In this document: one piece after another, positions 7,733 through 14,906 of the stretch
Position numbering within the stretch: position 1 is the first letter of the stretch
Layout: each line of letters begins with the position of its first letter
Source of the DNA: Cellvibrio sp.
GTDB taxonomy: Bacteria > Pseudomonadota > Gammaproteobacteria > Pseudomonadales > Cellvibrionaceae
NCBI GenBank assembly: GCA_003524365.1
Contig: DQHS01000228.1
Coordinates: forward strand, 1,924-16,829
Direction of reading: 5' to 3'
DNA length: 14,906 nt
Program-made: the position numbers and the translations under genes
The notes under the pieces: model-generated
The model's input: only the letters and a program-made list of their open reading frames with translations
Told to the model about the DNA's origin: nothing
The model's database searches: none

Positions 7733-8171
7733 CATCACCCTCCAATTTAAACTGCCGCGCTTGATGCCAGGCGGTGTGACGATATTGATAAGCGCCTTGC
7801 GCGCGGGAATCTTTGAACAGCTCCAAATGGATATCGTAAAGGCCAAAATCATAAAGGCCGATCGCGCCCTGCTGGGTTTTACCCTGCCGCCAAGGCTCCA
7901 CCAACGCCGCCCGCCACTCGACTTGGTAACCCGCGACATTGAACGAGCCTTCAGTTTCATCGCGCAGATCAATCAACTTCAACCGCTCTACTGCTGAATC
8001 CACCACAAATTCAGACTCCGCAACGGCGGCAAGGCGGTTGAGGGAGATGAGGTTGGTGTTGATCCAACTATAAATACCCATGGCAGCGGCCGAGAAAATC
8101 ACCAGCGCGACCATGGCCTCGACCAGTGTGAAGCCGGAGATGCGGGAAAAATGTGCGCGCGGCCCAGCCAT
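7722..8171 (-). CDS. gspI: T2SS minor pseudopilin GspI
   Basis: The 149-residue product carries a leader ending in SRISG|FTLVEAMVALVIF with Gly at -1, Phe at +1 and Glu at +5, then a small C-terminal domain of the size normal for GspI (about 125 residues when mature). GspI is thought to start assembly of the tip complex with J and K. The ATG overlaps the gspH stop by one base (TGATG at 8173-8169), which indicates translational coupling. Identification as I rather than H rests on the AMVALVIF helix typical of GspI and on the order H-I-J-K. Confidence 0.92.
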   Translation of the reverse strand: MAGPRAHFSRISGFTLVEAMVALVIFSAAAMGIYSWINTNLISLNRLAAVAESEFVVDSAVERLKLIDLRDETEGSFNVAGYQVEWRAALVEPWRQGKTQQGAIGLYDFGLYDIHLELFKDSRAQGAYQYRHTAWHQARQFKLEGDDEF

Positions 8172-8548
8172 CAGGGCAGCCTCGGTTCGCAGTAGGGCGG
8201 CAGCAATTCCAGCTGGCGGGTTATGCCATCCAACTCAAAACTGAGCCTGCCTCCGAGGCAGACGCCATTGGCTTGGTAGACGATAGGTTGGTCAATGCGG
8301 AGATTAAGATCGTTCGTCAAACCCAGTATTTCAGGTGCTGACTCTTTGGTTAGCGTCAGGGTTTGTTGGCGGGTATAGGCTTTGAGGCTGAGGGTGGAAA
8401 GAGATTGGATCAGTTGTTCCTGCTCGGATTTATCCTGAAACCGTTCGTAAATCGCAGGCAGGCGCGGCAGCACCAGCGCGCTGGTGAGCCCGAGAATCAT
8501 CAGTACCACCAATAATTCAATCAGGGTAAAACCGGCGCGCGGGTTCAT
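8171..8548 (-). CDS. gspH: T2SS minor pseudopilin GspH
   Basis: The 125-residue product begins with a very short leader, MNPRAG|FTLIELLVVLMILG, with the full prepilin peptidase consensus (Gly -1, Phe +1, Glu +5). GspH links the tip complex to the GspG shaft. At about 119 residues it is short for the family (usually 150-190), but the C-terminal part ends naturally at a TGA that overlaps the gspI start, and there is no sign of truncation. A GAGG lies 5 bases before the ATG. It is 45 bases downstream of gspG. Confidence 0.88.
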   Translation of the reverse strand: MNPRAGFTLIELLVVLMILGLTSALVLPRLPAIYERFQDKSEQEQLIQSLSTLSLKAYTRQQTLTLTKESAPEILGLTNDLNLRIDQPIVYQANGVCLGGRLSFELDGITRQLELLPPYCEPRLP

Positions 8549-8593
8549 GGGAGCCTCGAAGCGGAACTCGTATCGGGAATCTGTCGGAAATGG

Positions 8594-9031
8594 TTACTTG
8601 GTCACCAGACCTATGTCGGCATCCAGCTCTTCGCCACCGGGTTTGGCATCAGCACCCAATGAATAAAGGGTGAAATCCTGCAAGCCATTTTTTTCGCGAC
8701 GATATTGGTAAGCGGTGCCCCAAGGATCGAGCGGGAGCTCTTCATCCAAATAAGGGCCTTTCCAGTTTTGTTGGGCGCGGGCGCTGTCGGGTGAGCGGAT
8801 GATAGAACCCAAGCCTTCCTGAGTGCTGGGGTATTCGCCCATATCCAAGCGGTAGGTTTGCAGTGCTGACTTGAGCAGCTTGAGCTGGGTTTCCACGGTT
8901 TTCACTTTGGCGCTATCGACTTTGCCAAACATTTTGGGGCCGACGAGACCGGCGAGCAGGCCAAGAATGACTAGCACCACCAGGAGTTCGATCATGGTGA
9001 AGCCTCGTTGATGAGTTTTAGTGTTGTGCAT
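8594..9031 (-). CDS. gspG: T2SS major pseudopilin GspG
   Basis: GspG is the main subunit of the pseudopilus. The 145-residue product has the leader MHNTKTHQRG|FTMIELL, the long N-terminal helix, and the C-terminal region conserved in GspG. That region includes LPLDPWGTAYQYR and the Asp/Glu-rich loop TLYSLGADAKPGGEELDADI, which holds the calcium site in known structures. I chose the ATG at 9031 because it gives the normal leader length. The frame stays open to 9112, but that extension runs through a palindromic repeat and overlaps the end of gspF. An ATG at 9058, preceded by GGGGGA, is a second possibility and would give a 19-residue leader. Confidence 0.93.
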   Translation of the reverse strand: MHNTKTHQRGFTMIELLVVLVILGLLAGLVGPKMFGKVDSAKVKTVETQLKLLKSALQTYRLDMGEYPSTQEGLGSIIRSPDSARAQQNWKGPYLDEELPLDPWGTAYQYRREKNGLQDFTLYSLGADAKPGGEELDADIGLVTK

Positions 9032-9061
9032 AGTTTCTCTCTGGAAATAAATGTTCATGTT

Positions 9062-9094
9062 AAATCCCCCTTTGAAAAAGGGGCTGGGGGGATT
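9062..9094. repeat. C-run/G-run palindromic repeat between gspF and gspG
   Basis: The outer arms AATCCCCC (9063-9070) and GGGGGATT (9087-9094) are inverted repeats. The inner part TTTGAAAAAGGGG can form an alternative, shorter C-run/G-run pairing. It resembles the dispersed short palindromes with 'ATCCCCC...CTTTTTCAAAGGGGG' that occur in many bacterial genomes. It starts two bases after the gspF TGA (9098-9096) and would form a strong hairpin in the operon mRNA just upstream of gspG. When translated it gives the peptide ENPPSPFFKGG, a common artefact of over-long start calls. Confidence 0.75.
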
Positions 9095-9095
9095 C

Positions 9096-10286
9096 TCAAA
9101 TCGCAACGTCATTAACGCTGGTAATGGCCTGGATTAGACCCAAAATAATCACCCCCACCGCGATACCAATAAAGACGATAGCGAGGGGTTCGATCATCAG
9201 CAACAATCGCTTCATGCGGTTCTTGCCTGAGTTTTCGTAGATTTTTGCTACCGCTTGCAGCATTTCCGCCAAGCGCCCGGTTTTTTCGCCGGCGCGGATC
9301 AAGTTGTAGGCGGTGGTATTCAATATCTGATTGTCTTGCAGCGCCTTGGACAGGGTACCGCCCGACTGCACCGCGTTGAGCGCGGACAAAAGCGCTTTGC
9401 TGCGGCGCGTATTTTTAACGCTGGAGCGCGCCAGATCCAGTGCTTTGGTTAGTTCGATATGACTCGCGAGCATGGCCGCCATGACCGATGACCAGCGCGC
9501 AATATCCGATTCCGCCAACCAACGACCAAAAACCGGAAAGCCCGCGAGCTTATCGAGTAACACCTGACGCACGGCCGGTTTGGCAAATTGCATGGCCGCC
9601 ATCACCGCTAACACCACCACCAACGCAGCAACCCAATAGAAATTTTCGTTCAACCAGAGTCCCGTAGAAAGTACGGCGGTCGCGAGCATCGGCAGTTCCT
9701 GTTTGCCATCCATCAAATTGGCAAACTTTGGGACTACAAAAATAAAGATAAGTGCCACGGCACTCAGGCCGGAGAGCACCAGAATCGCCGGATAAATCAG
9801 CGCGTTACGCAGTTCATTGACCACCGCGAGGTCATATTCCATCTGCTCCACGCCGCGGCGCATGGTCGCACCCAACTGGCCGGAGGCCTCGCCCGCTTCC
9901 ACTAACTGGATGAAATAGGCAGGCAATTTCAGATCGGCGGCGCGCAGCGCATTGCCAAAACTGGAACCGCGCTGCAATTGTTCCGAGGCAGATTTATAAA
10001 AGCGGCGCAATTGGGGATGTGAATCGGCTTCATGCAGGGATTGCAGCGCCTCGGCGATAGACACGCCGGACTCCAGCATGGTGGTCAGTTCAAATAGCGA
10101 GATGGTGATGTCTTCGCGGCTGAGCTTTTTGCGCAAACCGCCCTGTTCATCTTCACGCGGCGTGACCGTCAGCGGCTGCAGGTTTTTCTCGCGGATCAGG
10201 CGCGCGGCTTCGCGCTCGTCGCTGGCATCTATCACCCCGACGATCACGGCTTGGTTTTGATCGAGCGCCTTGTAGCTAAATTGCAC
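9096..10286 (-). CDS. gspF: T2SS inner-membrane platform protein GspF
   Basis: This polytopic inner-membrane protein sits at the centre of the platform, where GspE is thought to drive pseudopilin addition. The 396 residues show two GspF domains: a soluble N-terminal one (about 60-155, with SREDITISLFELTTMLESG) and a second (about 260-350, with the matching ARWSSVMAAMLASHIELTKA). Three hydrophobic segments are visible at about 160-190, 212-235 and 357-390. The repeated motif 'LIEAGE/LVEAGEASGQLG' and 'LIRAGEKTGRLAEML' is characteristic of the family. It starts 11 bases after gspE, with GGGAG 11 bases before the ATG. Length is normal. Confidence 0.95.
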   Translation of the reverse strand: MQFSYKALDQNQAVIVGVIDASDEREAARLIREKNLQPLTVTPREDEQGGLRKKLSREDITISLFELTTMLESGVSIAEALQSLHEADSHPQLRRFYKSASEQLQRGSSFGNALRAADLKLPAYFIQLVEAGEASGQLGATMRRGVEQMEYDLAVVNELRNALIYPAILVLSGLSAVALIFIFVVPKFANLMDGKQELPMLATAVLSTGLWLNENFYWVAALVVVLAVMAAMQFAKPAVRQVLLDKLAGFPVFGRWLAESDIARWSSVMAAMLASHIELTKALDLARSSVKNTRRSKALLSALNAVQSGGTLSKALQDNQILNTTAYNLIRAGEKTGRLAEMLQAVAKIYENSGKNRMKRLLLMIEPLAIVFIGIAVGVIILGLIQAITSVNDVAI

Positions 10287-10297
10287 TGGTCGCTCCC

Positions 10298-11971
10298 TTA
10301 TTCCGCATCAATATTGGTGGCGCGCATCACTTCTTCAACCGTGGTCAGGCCTTTGGCGGCTTTGATCAGGCCGTCCTGATACATCGACCTGTGCCCCTGG
10401 CGACGCGCCAACTTACGCATTTCAGTCACCGGTGTGTTGGCGATAATCATGTCGTGCAGTTCAGTGGAGATGGGCACAATTTCGTACACGCCCATACGGC
10501 CCGAATAACCGGTGTTGTTACACAGCGCGCAGCCAACTGACTCAACCCACTTGGGGCTAAAGTCGCGTTTAAGGCGGATAAATTCTTCAGCGATGGAATC
10601 CGGCACATGTCCCGGTTTGGCGCAGTGTTTACAGACTTTTCGCACCAGTCGCTGGGCTTGCACCGCTTTGATAGGAGCGGCAACAAGAAATGGCTCTACG
10701 CCCATATCGATCAAACGGGTGAACGCGGAAAGCGAATCGTTGGTGTGTAATGTCGATAACACCAAATGACCGGTCAACGCAGACTGGATGGCGATTTGCG
10801 CCGTTTCCAAATCACGGATCTCACCCACCATGATCACATCCGGATCTTGTCGCAGAAAGGCGCGCAAAGCTTTGGCAAAGGTGTAGCCAATTTCGGCGTG
10901 CGCCTGCACCTGGGTGATGCCGGGCAATTGGTATTCGACCGGATCTTCTACCGTGAGGATTTTGCGTGTGCCGTCAGTCGCTTCTTGCAGCGCCGCATAG
11001 AGCGTGGTGGATTTACCCGAGCCAGTCGGACCGGTCACCAGCACTATGCCGTTGGACTCCTGCATAAGAGCACCGACCAGATCCATATGGTCCTGCTCCA
11101 ACCCGAGGGTTTGCAGCGATAGCTCTTTGCGATCTTTAGGCAGCAGACGCATCACGATAGATTCGCCGTGTATACCCGGCAGCGTCGAAACACGCACATC
11201 CATTTCGCGCCCGTTGACACGCGTGGTGATACGTCCATCCTGCGGCAGGCGGCGCTCGGCGATATCAATTTCAGAAATAAGTTTTACCCGCGAGGCCACC
11301 GCTGGGTAGCGATCAATTGGCTGTTCCAAATGAGTTTGCAGCACACCGTCCACGCGCAAGCGCACGCGAAAGACTTCCACTTGTGGGTCGAGGTGGATAT
11401 CGGAGGCATTAAAGGCCACGGCTTTGGAGAATATGTTGTTGACCAGTTCGACTACCGGCGCCTCTTCCGCCATTTCGCGCAAGCCTTTGGTCTCGCTGCC
11501 CTCCGCAAAAAAACGCTCTGCGGTAAGTTCTTTGCGCATATAGTCGATAAGGATATCGAGGCTGTGGCCGGAAACCAGGCAGGGTTTAATCTCGTGTTCG
11601 GGGTAGTGATAGCTGATCACATCGCGCACAAACGGCGAGAGTGGATCGCGCCCGGTGTATTGCAGGACTTGTTCGGCCGGGCTCCAGATAAGCACGCGGT
11701 TGTCGATGCACCAGTTGATATCGAGCAGTGAGTGTTTGATAAAGGTGAACAGCGCGCTGGCATCGGGCATTTCTTTACCGGCTTGTACCACCGGAATTTC
11801 CAACTGCTGTGCGAGCACCTCCAGCAGTGACTCTTCAGAAATTGACCCCATGCGCACCAGACCTGCACCTATACGGCCACCAACAGACTGCTGTAATTGC
11901 AGCGCCTTTTTGATGTCGTCCGGCTGAACCAGTCCGCGCTCGATGAGCAATTCCCCGATCAGTTTATTCAC
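10298..11971 (-). CDS. gspE: T2SS cytoplasmic ATPase GspE
   Basis: GspE hydrolyses ATP to power pseudopilus assembly. The 557-residue product has an N1E domain (about 1-60), a linker/N2E domain, then the ATPase core with Walker A GPTGSGKST (314-322), an Asp box (VEDPVEYQLPG), Walker B DPDVIMVGEIRD (376-387) and a His box ending LSTLHTND. The four-cysteine zinc site is intact (C447, C450, C481, C484). The start codon is GTG, with only a weak Shine-Dalgarno sequence upstream, and it gives the usual N-terminus (IGELLIERGLVQPDDIKKAL). It is the first gene of the operon. A promoter must lie in the 150 bases shared with the divergent glycosyltransferase; a TTGCAG at about 12016-12011 on the minus strand is a possible -35, but no convincing -10 follows. 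Confidence 0.96.
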   Translation of the reverse strand: MNKLIGELLIERGLVQPDDIKKALQLQQSVGGRIGAGLVRMGSISEESLLEVLAQQLEIPVVQAGKEMPDASALFTFIKHSLLDINWCIDNRVLIWSPAEQVLQYTGRDPLSPFVRDVISYHYPEHEIKPCLVSGHSLDILIDYMRKELTAERFFAEGSETKGLREMAEEAPVVELVNNIFSKAVAFNASDIHLDPQVEVFRVRLRVDGVLQTHLEQPIDRYPAVASRVKLISEIDIAERRLPQDGRITTRVNGREMDVRVSTLPGIHGESIVMRLLPKDRKELSLQTLGLEQDHMDLVGALMQESNGIVLVTGPTGSGKSTTLYAALQEATDGTRKILTVEDPVEYQLPGITQVQAHAEIGYTFAKALRAFLRQDPDVIMVGEIRDLETAQIAIQSALTGHLVLSTLHTNDSLSAFTRLIDMGVEPFLVAAPIKAVQAQRLVRKVCKHCAKPGHVPDSIAEEFIRLKRDFSPKWVESVGCALCNNTGYSGRMGVYEIVPISTELHDMIIANTPVTEMRKLARRQGHRSMYQDGLIKAAKGLTTVEEVMRATNIDAE

Positions 11972-12121
11972 GCTTTCAATTCACTCTTATGTTGCGACTT
12001 TTATGCTGCAATAACTGCGCTGCATTTTTCCGCGCAGATGGCTGCACAGCGGCTTGGCATACTACTGCAAAACACGACACTTGCCCATGCAGGAAGCAGT
12101 GCAACTAATGCATGGAGCCCA

Positions 12122-13054
12122 ATGATCGGCTATGCTCGCTCACCGTTAAATTGCGCAACAGGTTTGTTTGTGACTCCCGCTATTTCCACCATTATTGTCA
12201 ATTACAACGCTGGCGCTGGTCTGGTGACGTGCATCCAATCGGTTATCGACCAAGTGCGCGAAGTGATTCTGGTAGACAACGCCTCGCGCGATAACAGCAT
12301 CGCCCTCGCTGAGTCACATTTTGCAGGCAATGCGCGCCTGCGCATTATCCGCAACGATACCAATCTCGGTTTTGCCGCCGCTTGCAATATTGGCGCGCGC
12401 GCGGCGCAATATCCTTACTGGCTGTTCCTCAATCCCGACTGTATTTGCGCTGATGGCAGTGTGGCGGAGTTGTATCGCGTGCTCACCGCTAACCCCAAAG
12501 CAGGAATGGTGGGCGGCTTGCTACTCAACCTCGATGGCAGCGAACAAGCTGGCGGGCGCCGTTTAACGCCCACGCCTGGTCGCACCTTGGTAAGCGCTTT
12601 TGGTTTGCAGCGTTTTGCCAAACGCTGGCCGGAATTGCTGGTGGATTTTAATTTGCACCAACAACCGCTGCCCGCTGCGCCTATCAGCGTCGAGGCTATC
12701 TCTGGCGCCTGCATGCTGGTCAAGCCGGAAGCAGTGGCCGAGGTCGGCCTGTGGGACGATGCGTATTTCCTGCACTGCGAAGATCTGGATTGGTGTATGC
12801 GGTTTGTGCGCGCCGGTTGGGAGATTTTATTCGTGCCCTCCGCGCCCATCACCCATGCGCAGGGTGTGTGCAGCAAATCCCGCCCGCTATTTGTTGAATG
12901 GCACAAACACAAAGGCATGACGCGGTTTTATCGCAAGTTCTTTCGCGCGTCTTATTCGCTGCCTTTACTCTGGTTGGTGATAGCGGCCATCTGGGGCAGA
13001 TTTGCACTTATCGCTGCCACCAACCTATTCAGGAAACTCGTACGGCGCAATTAA
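12122..13054 (+). CDS. GT2-family glycosyltransferase (rhamnosyltransferase-like)
   Basis: The 310-residue product is a GT-A fold inverting glycosyltransferase of family 2, of the kind that adds sugars such as rhamnose to polysaccharide or lipid-linked glycans. Visible motifs are STIIVNYNAG (22-31), VDNAS (51-55), NLGFAAACNIG (81-91), LNPD in place of DXD (103-106), and the acidic pair ED (220-221) in the FLHCEDLDWCMRF block. The C-terminus has basic residues around a hydrophobic stretch (about 279-301), suggesting membrane association. Donor and acceptor cannot be read from sequence. The frame is open upstream to 11897, but that overlaps the start of gspE. ATG 12122 (GGAG only 4 bases before) and GTG 12170 (AGG 7 bases before) are the likely starts; the latter gives the N-terminus more usual in this family. 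No other glycan-synthesis genes lie beside it. Confidence 0.85.
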   Translation: MIGYARSPLNCATGLFVTPAISTIIVNYNAGAGLVTCIQSVIDQVREVILVDNASRDNSIALAESHFAGNARLRIIRNDTNLGFAAACNIGARAAQYPYWLFLNPDCICADGSVAELYRVLTANPKAGMVGGLLLNLDGSEQAGGRRLTPTPGRTLVSAFGLQRFAKRWPELLVDFNLHQQPLPAAPISVEAISGACMLVKPEAVAEVGLWDDAYFLHCEDLDWCMRFVRAGWEILFVPSAPITHAQGVCSKSRPLFVEWHKHKGMTRFYRKFFRASYSLPLLWLVIAAIWGRFALIAATNLFRKLVRRN

Positions 13055-13058
13055 CTCG

Positions 13059-13133
13059 TGGATAAATATGGAAATTTCTGCGATATGACCAATACTTAAG
13101 GCAGTTTTCGCCAGTGCGGATGATACGCCTTAT
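13059..13133 (+). repeat. Duplicated leader, copy 1
   Basis: The 71 bases before the first diguanylate cyclase gene align with the 70 bases before the second (14604-14673). Three blocks are identical in both: TAAATATGGAAA, ACCAATACTTA and TCGCCAGT. Neither copy has a purine-rich Shine-Dalgarno sequence just before the ATG. Conservation outside the coding region suggests shared promoter or leader elements, though simple shared ancestry is also possible. Confidence 0.75.
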
Positions 13134-14468
13134 ATGAATGACAAGAATTTCAACTCTATACTGCTGCTGGCAATTTTGGCCACACTGATAGCCGTTTTGG
13201 GGCAGCAGTATTTCCCCAAAAAACGCCTGCTGGCTTGGCCTAACGCCAATTTTATCTCTTATTTCTATTCATCTAATCAGGCCGATGGAAGCCCGGCCGC
13301 CTTTTGGGTAAGCCAGGAGCAAAATCTATGGCGCTGTGTTTACCCTGAAGATGACAAAAGTGAATATTTTGCATGCAGTTTTAATTTTTTGTTTGGCACC
13401 TTGGAGAAAGCTGGCACGGCTGATTTGTCCGGATTTACGCACATTAATTTAAAGCTTAACTACACCGGTAGCGCCAACAAACTACGGCTGTACATGCGTA
13501 ATTTCAACCCAGCGTATTCCAAGCCGGATGACTCAAACAGCACTAAATTCCATGCCGTAACACTCCATACCAAGGATTTGAATCAAGAGATCCAACTCAA
13601 TATGGATGAATTTTTTGTCGCTGACTGGTGGCTCGGGCAATACGATATCCCACGCAATTTATCGCGCCCGGAATTTACCCAAACCGTTTCTGTGGGGATC
13701 GATTTTTTAGAAGGCCTGCAACCGGGCATCCACGATATGCAGATCGAAAAAATCGAATTTGTCGGTGAGTGGATCAGCACAGAGCGTTGGTATTTAGTGA
13801 TTCTGGCCGCATGGATGCTGGGGATTTTTATCTATGCCATCACCAAATTAATCCAGCTGCGCCAGCAGACCGAACACGATGTAAAAGTCATCAACGAATT
13901 AAGCAGTAATAACGAGCAGCTGCAGATGGAGACCGATAAATTCCGTCGCCTTTCTACCGTCGACCCACTCACCCAGGCTTACAACCGGTTTGGTATCGAC
14001 CAGATTGTTTCTACCTTAATGATTTTCAATAAGGAGAAAGATGAGCACAAGGATTCTCCTGACTTTGCCCTGATAATTATTGATATAGACCATTTCAAGC
14101 GCATTAACGACCGGCGCGGTCACGATGCAGGTGATCGGGTATTGCAAACTATTTCGGCGATTATTAGCAAGGGCATACGCACGCAGGATTTTCTCGGGCG
14201 TTGGGGCGGTGAAGAATTTATTGTGATCATGCCCAGCACGCGCAAAGAATTTGCAATTGCGTTGGCTGAAAAAATCCGCCTGATGATTTATGACACTATT
14301 TTTGAGCCGGACAATCCGCTCTCGGTCACCGCAAGTTTCGGTGTAAGCGATAAATTAGACGATGAAGATTTTGCGACTACGTTTAAGCGCGCCGACATGG
14401 CGCTTTTTGAAGCGAAGGCGCAGGGAAGAAATTGCTGCGTGATGGCGCAAGATAAATTGCTGCCATAA
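13134..14468 (+). CDS. Membrane diguanylate cyclase with periplasmic sensor domain
   Basis: This 444-residue protein should make c-di-GMP from two GTP in response to an extracytoplasmic signal. It has a membrane segment (about 8-24), a periplasmic domain (about 28-217), a second membrane segment (about 219-238), a coiled coil (about 240-272) and a GGDEF domain (about 275-440). The active-site motif is GGEEF (358-362), and the metal-binding IDIDHFKRIND (316-326) is present. An inhibitory I-site RTQD (349-352) lies five residues before GGEEF, so the enzyme should be active and product-inhibited. The periplasmic domain is beta-rich with segments such as INLKLNY and LRLYMRNF and looks like a jelly-roll (carbohydrate-binding-like) fold, but I cannot name its ligand. 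Cys68 and Cys81 are also present in the downstream paralogue and could form a disulfide. No Shine-Dalgarno sequence is evident; the start is supported by the identical N-terminus of the paralogue. Confidence 0.92.
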   Translation: MNDKNFNSILLLAILATLIAVLGQQYFPKKRLLAWPNANFISYFYSSNQADGSPAAFWVSQEQNLWRCVYPEDDKSEYFACSFNFLFGTLEKAGTADLSGFTHINLKLNYTGSANKLRLYMRNFNPAYSKPDDSNSTKFHAVTLHTKDLNQEIQLNMDEFFVADWWLGQYDIPRNLSRPEFTQTVSVGIDFLEGLQPGIHDMQIEKIEFVGEWISTERWYLVILAAWMLGIFIYAITKLIQLRQQTEHDVKVINELSSNNEQLQMETDKFRRLSTVDPLTQAYNRFGIDQIVSTLMIFNKEKDEHKDSPDFALIIIDIDHFKRINDRRGHDAGDRVLQTISAIISKGIRTQDFLGRWGGEEFIVIMPSTRKEFAIALAEKIRLMIYDTIFEPDNPLSVTASFGVSDKLDDEDFATTFKRADMALFEAKAQGRNCCVMAQDKLLP

Positions 14469-14550
14469 GCCTTATCCACCCTAGGGCGGGTGTACGTTGC
14501 CACTACCACTGCGGCTTTGTAAATGAAGGCTGATACCGGAATCGCCACCG

Positions 14551-14578
14551 GGTTTGCCTGAAAGCGTGCGGGCAAACC
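14551..14578. repeat. Hairpin between the tandem cyclase genes
   Basis: GGTTTGCC (14551-14558) and GGCAAACC (14571-14578) form a perfect 8-bp stem with a 12-base loop. It is about 80 bases after the stop of the first cyclase. There is no T-run after it on the plus strand, so it is at best an atypical terminator or mRNA-stabilising structure. The 205 bases between the two cyclase genes contain no gene that I can support. Confidence 0.4.
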
Positions 14579-14599
14579 TTAGATAATCACCATAAACCG

Positions 14600-14673
14600 C
14601 GAGTAAATATGGAAAAGCCCACGATTTAACCAATACTTAGGGACACTTCTCGCCAGTACCGATGCGCTCCACT
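14600..14673 (+). repeat. Duplicated leader, copy 2
   Basis: Counterpart of the sequence at 13059-13133, positioned at the same distance from its start codon with a net difference of one base. The conserved blocks are TAAATATGGAAA, ACCAATACTTA and TCGCCAGT. Confidence 0.75.
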
Positions 14674-14906
14674 ATGAATGATAAGAGTTTTAACACCGCA
14701 CTTTTACTGGCTATTCTGGTGACACTGGCTGCGGTATTCGGGCACCCATTTTTCCCCAAAAAACACATCAGCATCTGGCCTAACCCGCAGATCGGTTCCT
14801 TCTTTTATTCATCTGACCCCAGTGCCGCCTTTTGGCTGGACGAGCAGGCCAACCAGTGGCGCTGCGTTTATCCCGAGATAGAAATTGGTGAGCACTTCAT
14901 CTGCAG
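14674..14906 (+). CDS. Paralogous diguanylate cyclase, N-terminal part (cut by window end)
   Basis: The first 77 codons are visible. The product starts MNDKSFNTALLLAILVTL, has the same membrane segment, FFPKK and WPNPQIGSFFYSS, and continues into the periplasmic domain with AAFWLDEQANQWRCVYPE and a second Cys near the window edge. It aligns with residues 1-81 of the upstream cyclase, with a 3-4 residue deletion in the 'SSNQADGSPAAFW' segment (SSDPSAAFW here). The GGDEF domain is beyond the window, so whether this copy is catalytically active cannot be judged. No frameshift is seen in the visible part. Confidence 0.88.
   Translation, partial: MNDKSFNTALLLAILVTLAAVFGHPFFPKKHISIWPNPQIGSFFYSSDPSAAFWLDEQANQWRCVYPEIEIGEHFIC

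Noticed and set aside
7733..7972. N-terminal extension of gspJ
   Set aside because: It overlaps gspI in another frame; the pseudopilin leader and a good GGAGG define the start at 7732.
9032..9112. N-terminal extension of gspG
   Set aside because: It translates the palindromic repeat and the end of gspF; the normal leader begins at 9031.
11168..11731. 187-codon plus-strand open frame opposite gspE
   Set aside because: It lies wholly within gspE, whose motifs are intact, and has no recognisable domain or ribosome binding site.
12005..12046. Three copies of GCTGCA in the gspE/glycosyltransferase intergenic region
   Set aside because: Spacings of 14 and 22 bases are irregular and the hexamer is common in DNA of this composition; not enough to call an operator.
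11897..12121. N-terminal extension of the glycosyltransferase
   Set aside because: It overlaps the start of gspE on the opposite strand and adds residues with no resemblance to the GT2 fold, which begins near STIIVNYN.
1..14906. CRISPR arrays, tRNA or rRNA genes, insertion sequences
   Set aside because: No regularly spaced repeats, cloverleaf-like sequences, rRNA stretches or transposase-like frames were found on either strand.

Overview
The window looks like chromosomal DNA of a gammaproteobacterium. The gene order and the style of the diguanylate cyclases and surface protein would fit a Cellvibrio-like polysaccharide degrader, but that assignment is inference from gene content, not a database match.

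Layout. About three quarters of the window is on the minus strand. A complete type II secretion system (T2SS) operon runs from about 11971 down to 1633 in the order gspE-F-G-H-I-J-K-L-M-C(N)-D. This is the order of the Xanthomonas xps type, with the GspC-like gene (XpsN position) and the secretin last. The genes are tightly packed, often with overlapping stop and start codons. The exceptions are F/G, where a GC-rich palindromic repeat lies in the gap, G/H, and C/D. Downstream of gspD, still on the minus strand and with its own promoter-like sequence and an intrinsic terminator, is a 459-residue Ala/Thr/Val-rich exported protein. It has the composition and codon bias of a very abundant surface (S-layer-like) protein.

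On the plus strand, divergent from gspE, are a GT2-family glycosyltransferase (12122-13054), a membrane diguanylate cyclase with a periplasmic sensor domain (13134-14468), and the beginning of a second, paralogous copy of that cyclase (14674 to the window end). The two cyclase genes also share their upstream leader sequence, so the duplication unit included regulatory DNA.

How it may fit together. GspE (ATPase), F, L, M and C form the inner-membrane platform. G-H-I-J-K are the pseudopilins, with G the major one and H-I-J-K the tip. GspD is the outer-membrane channel and appears to be a lipoprotein (self-piloting type). The prepilin peptidase needed for G-K is not in the window. The surface-protein gene next to gspD is a reasonable candidate T2SS substrate. 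The cyclases could link an extracytoplasmic signal to c-di-GMP, but no sequence evidence ties them to secretion beyond proximity. No tRNA, rRNA, CRISPR or insertion sequence was seen.
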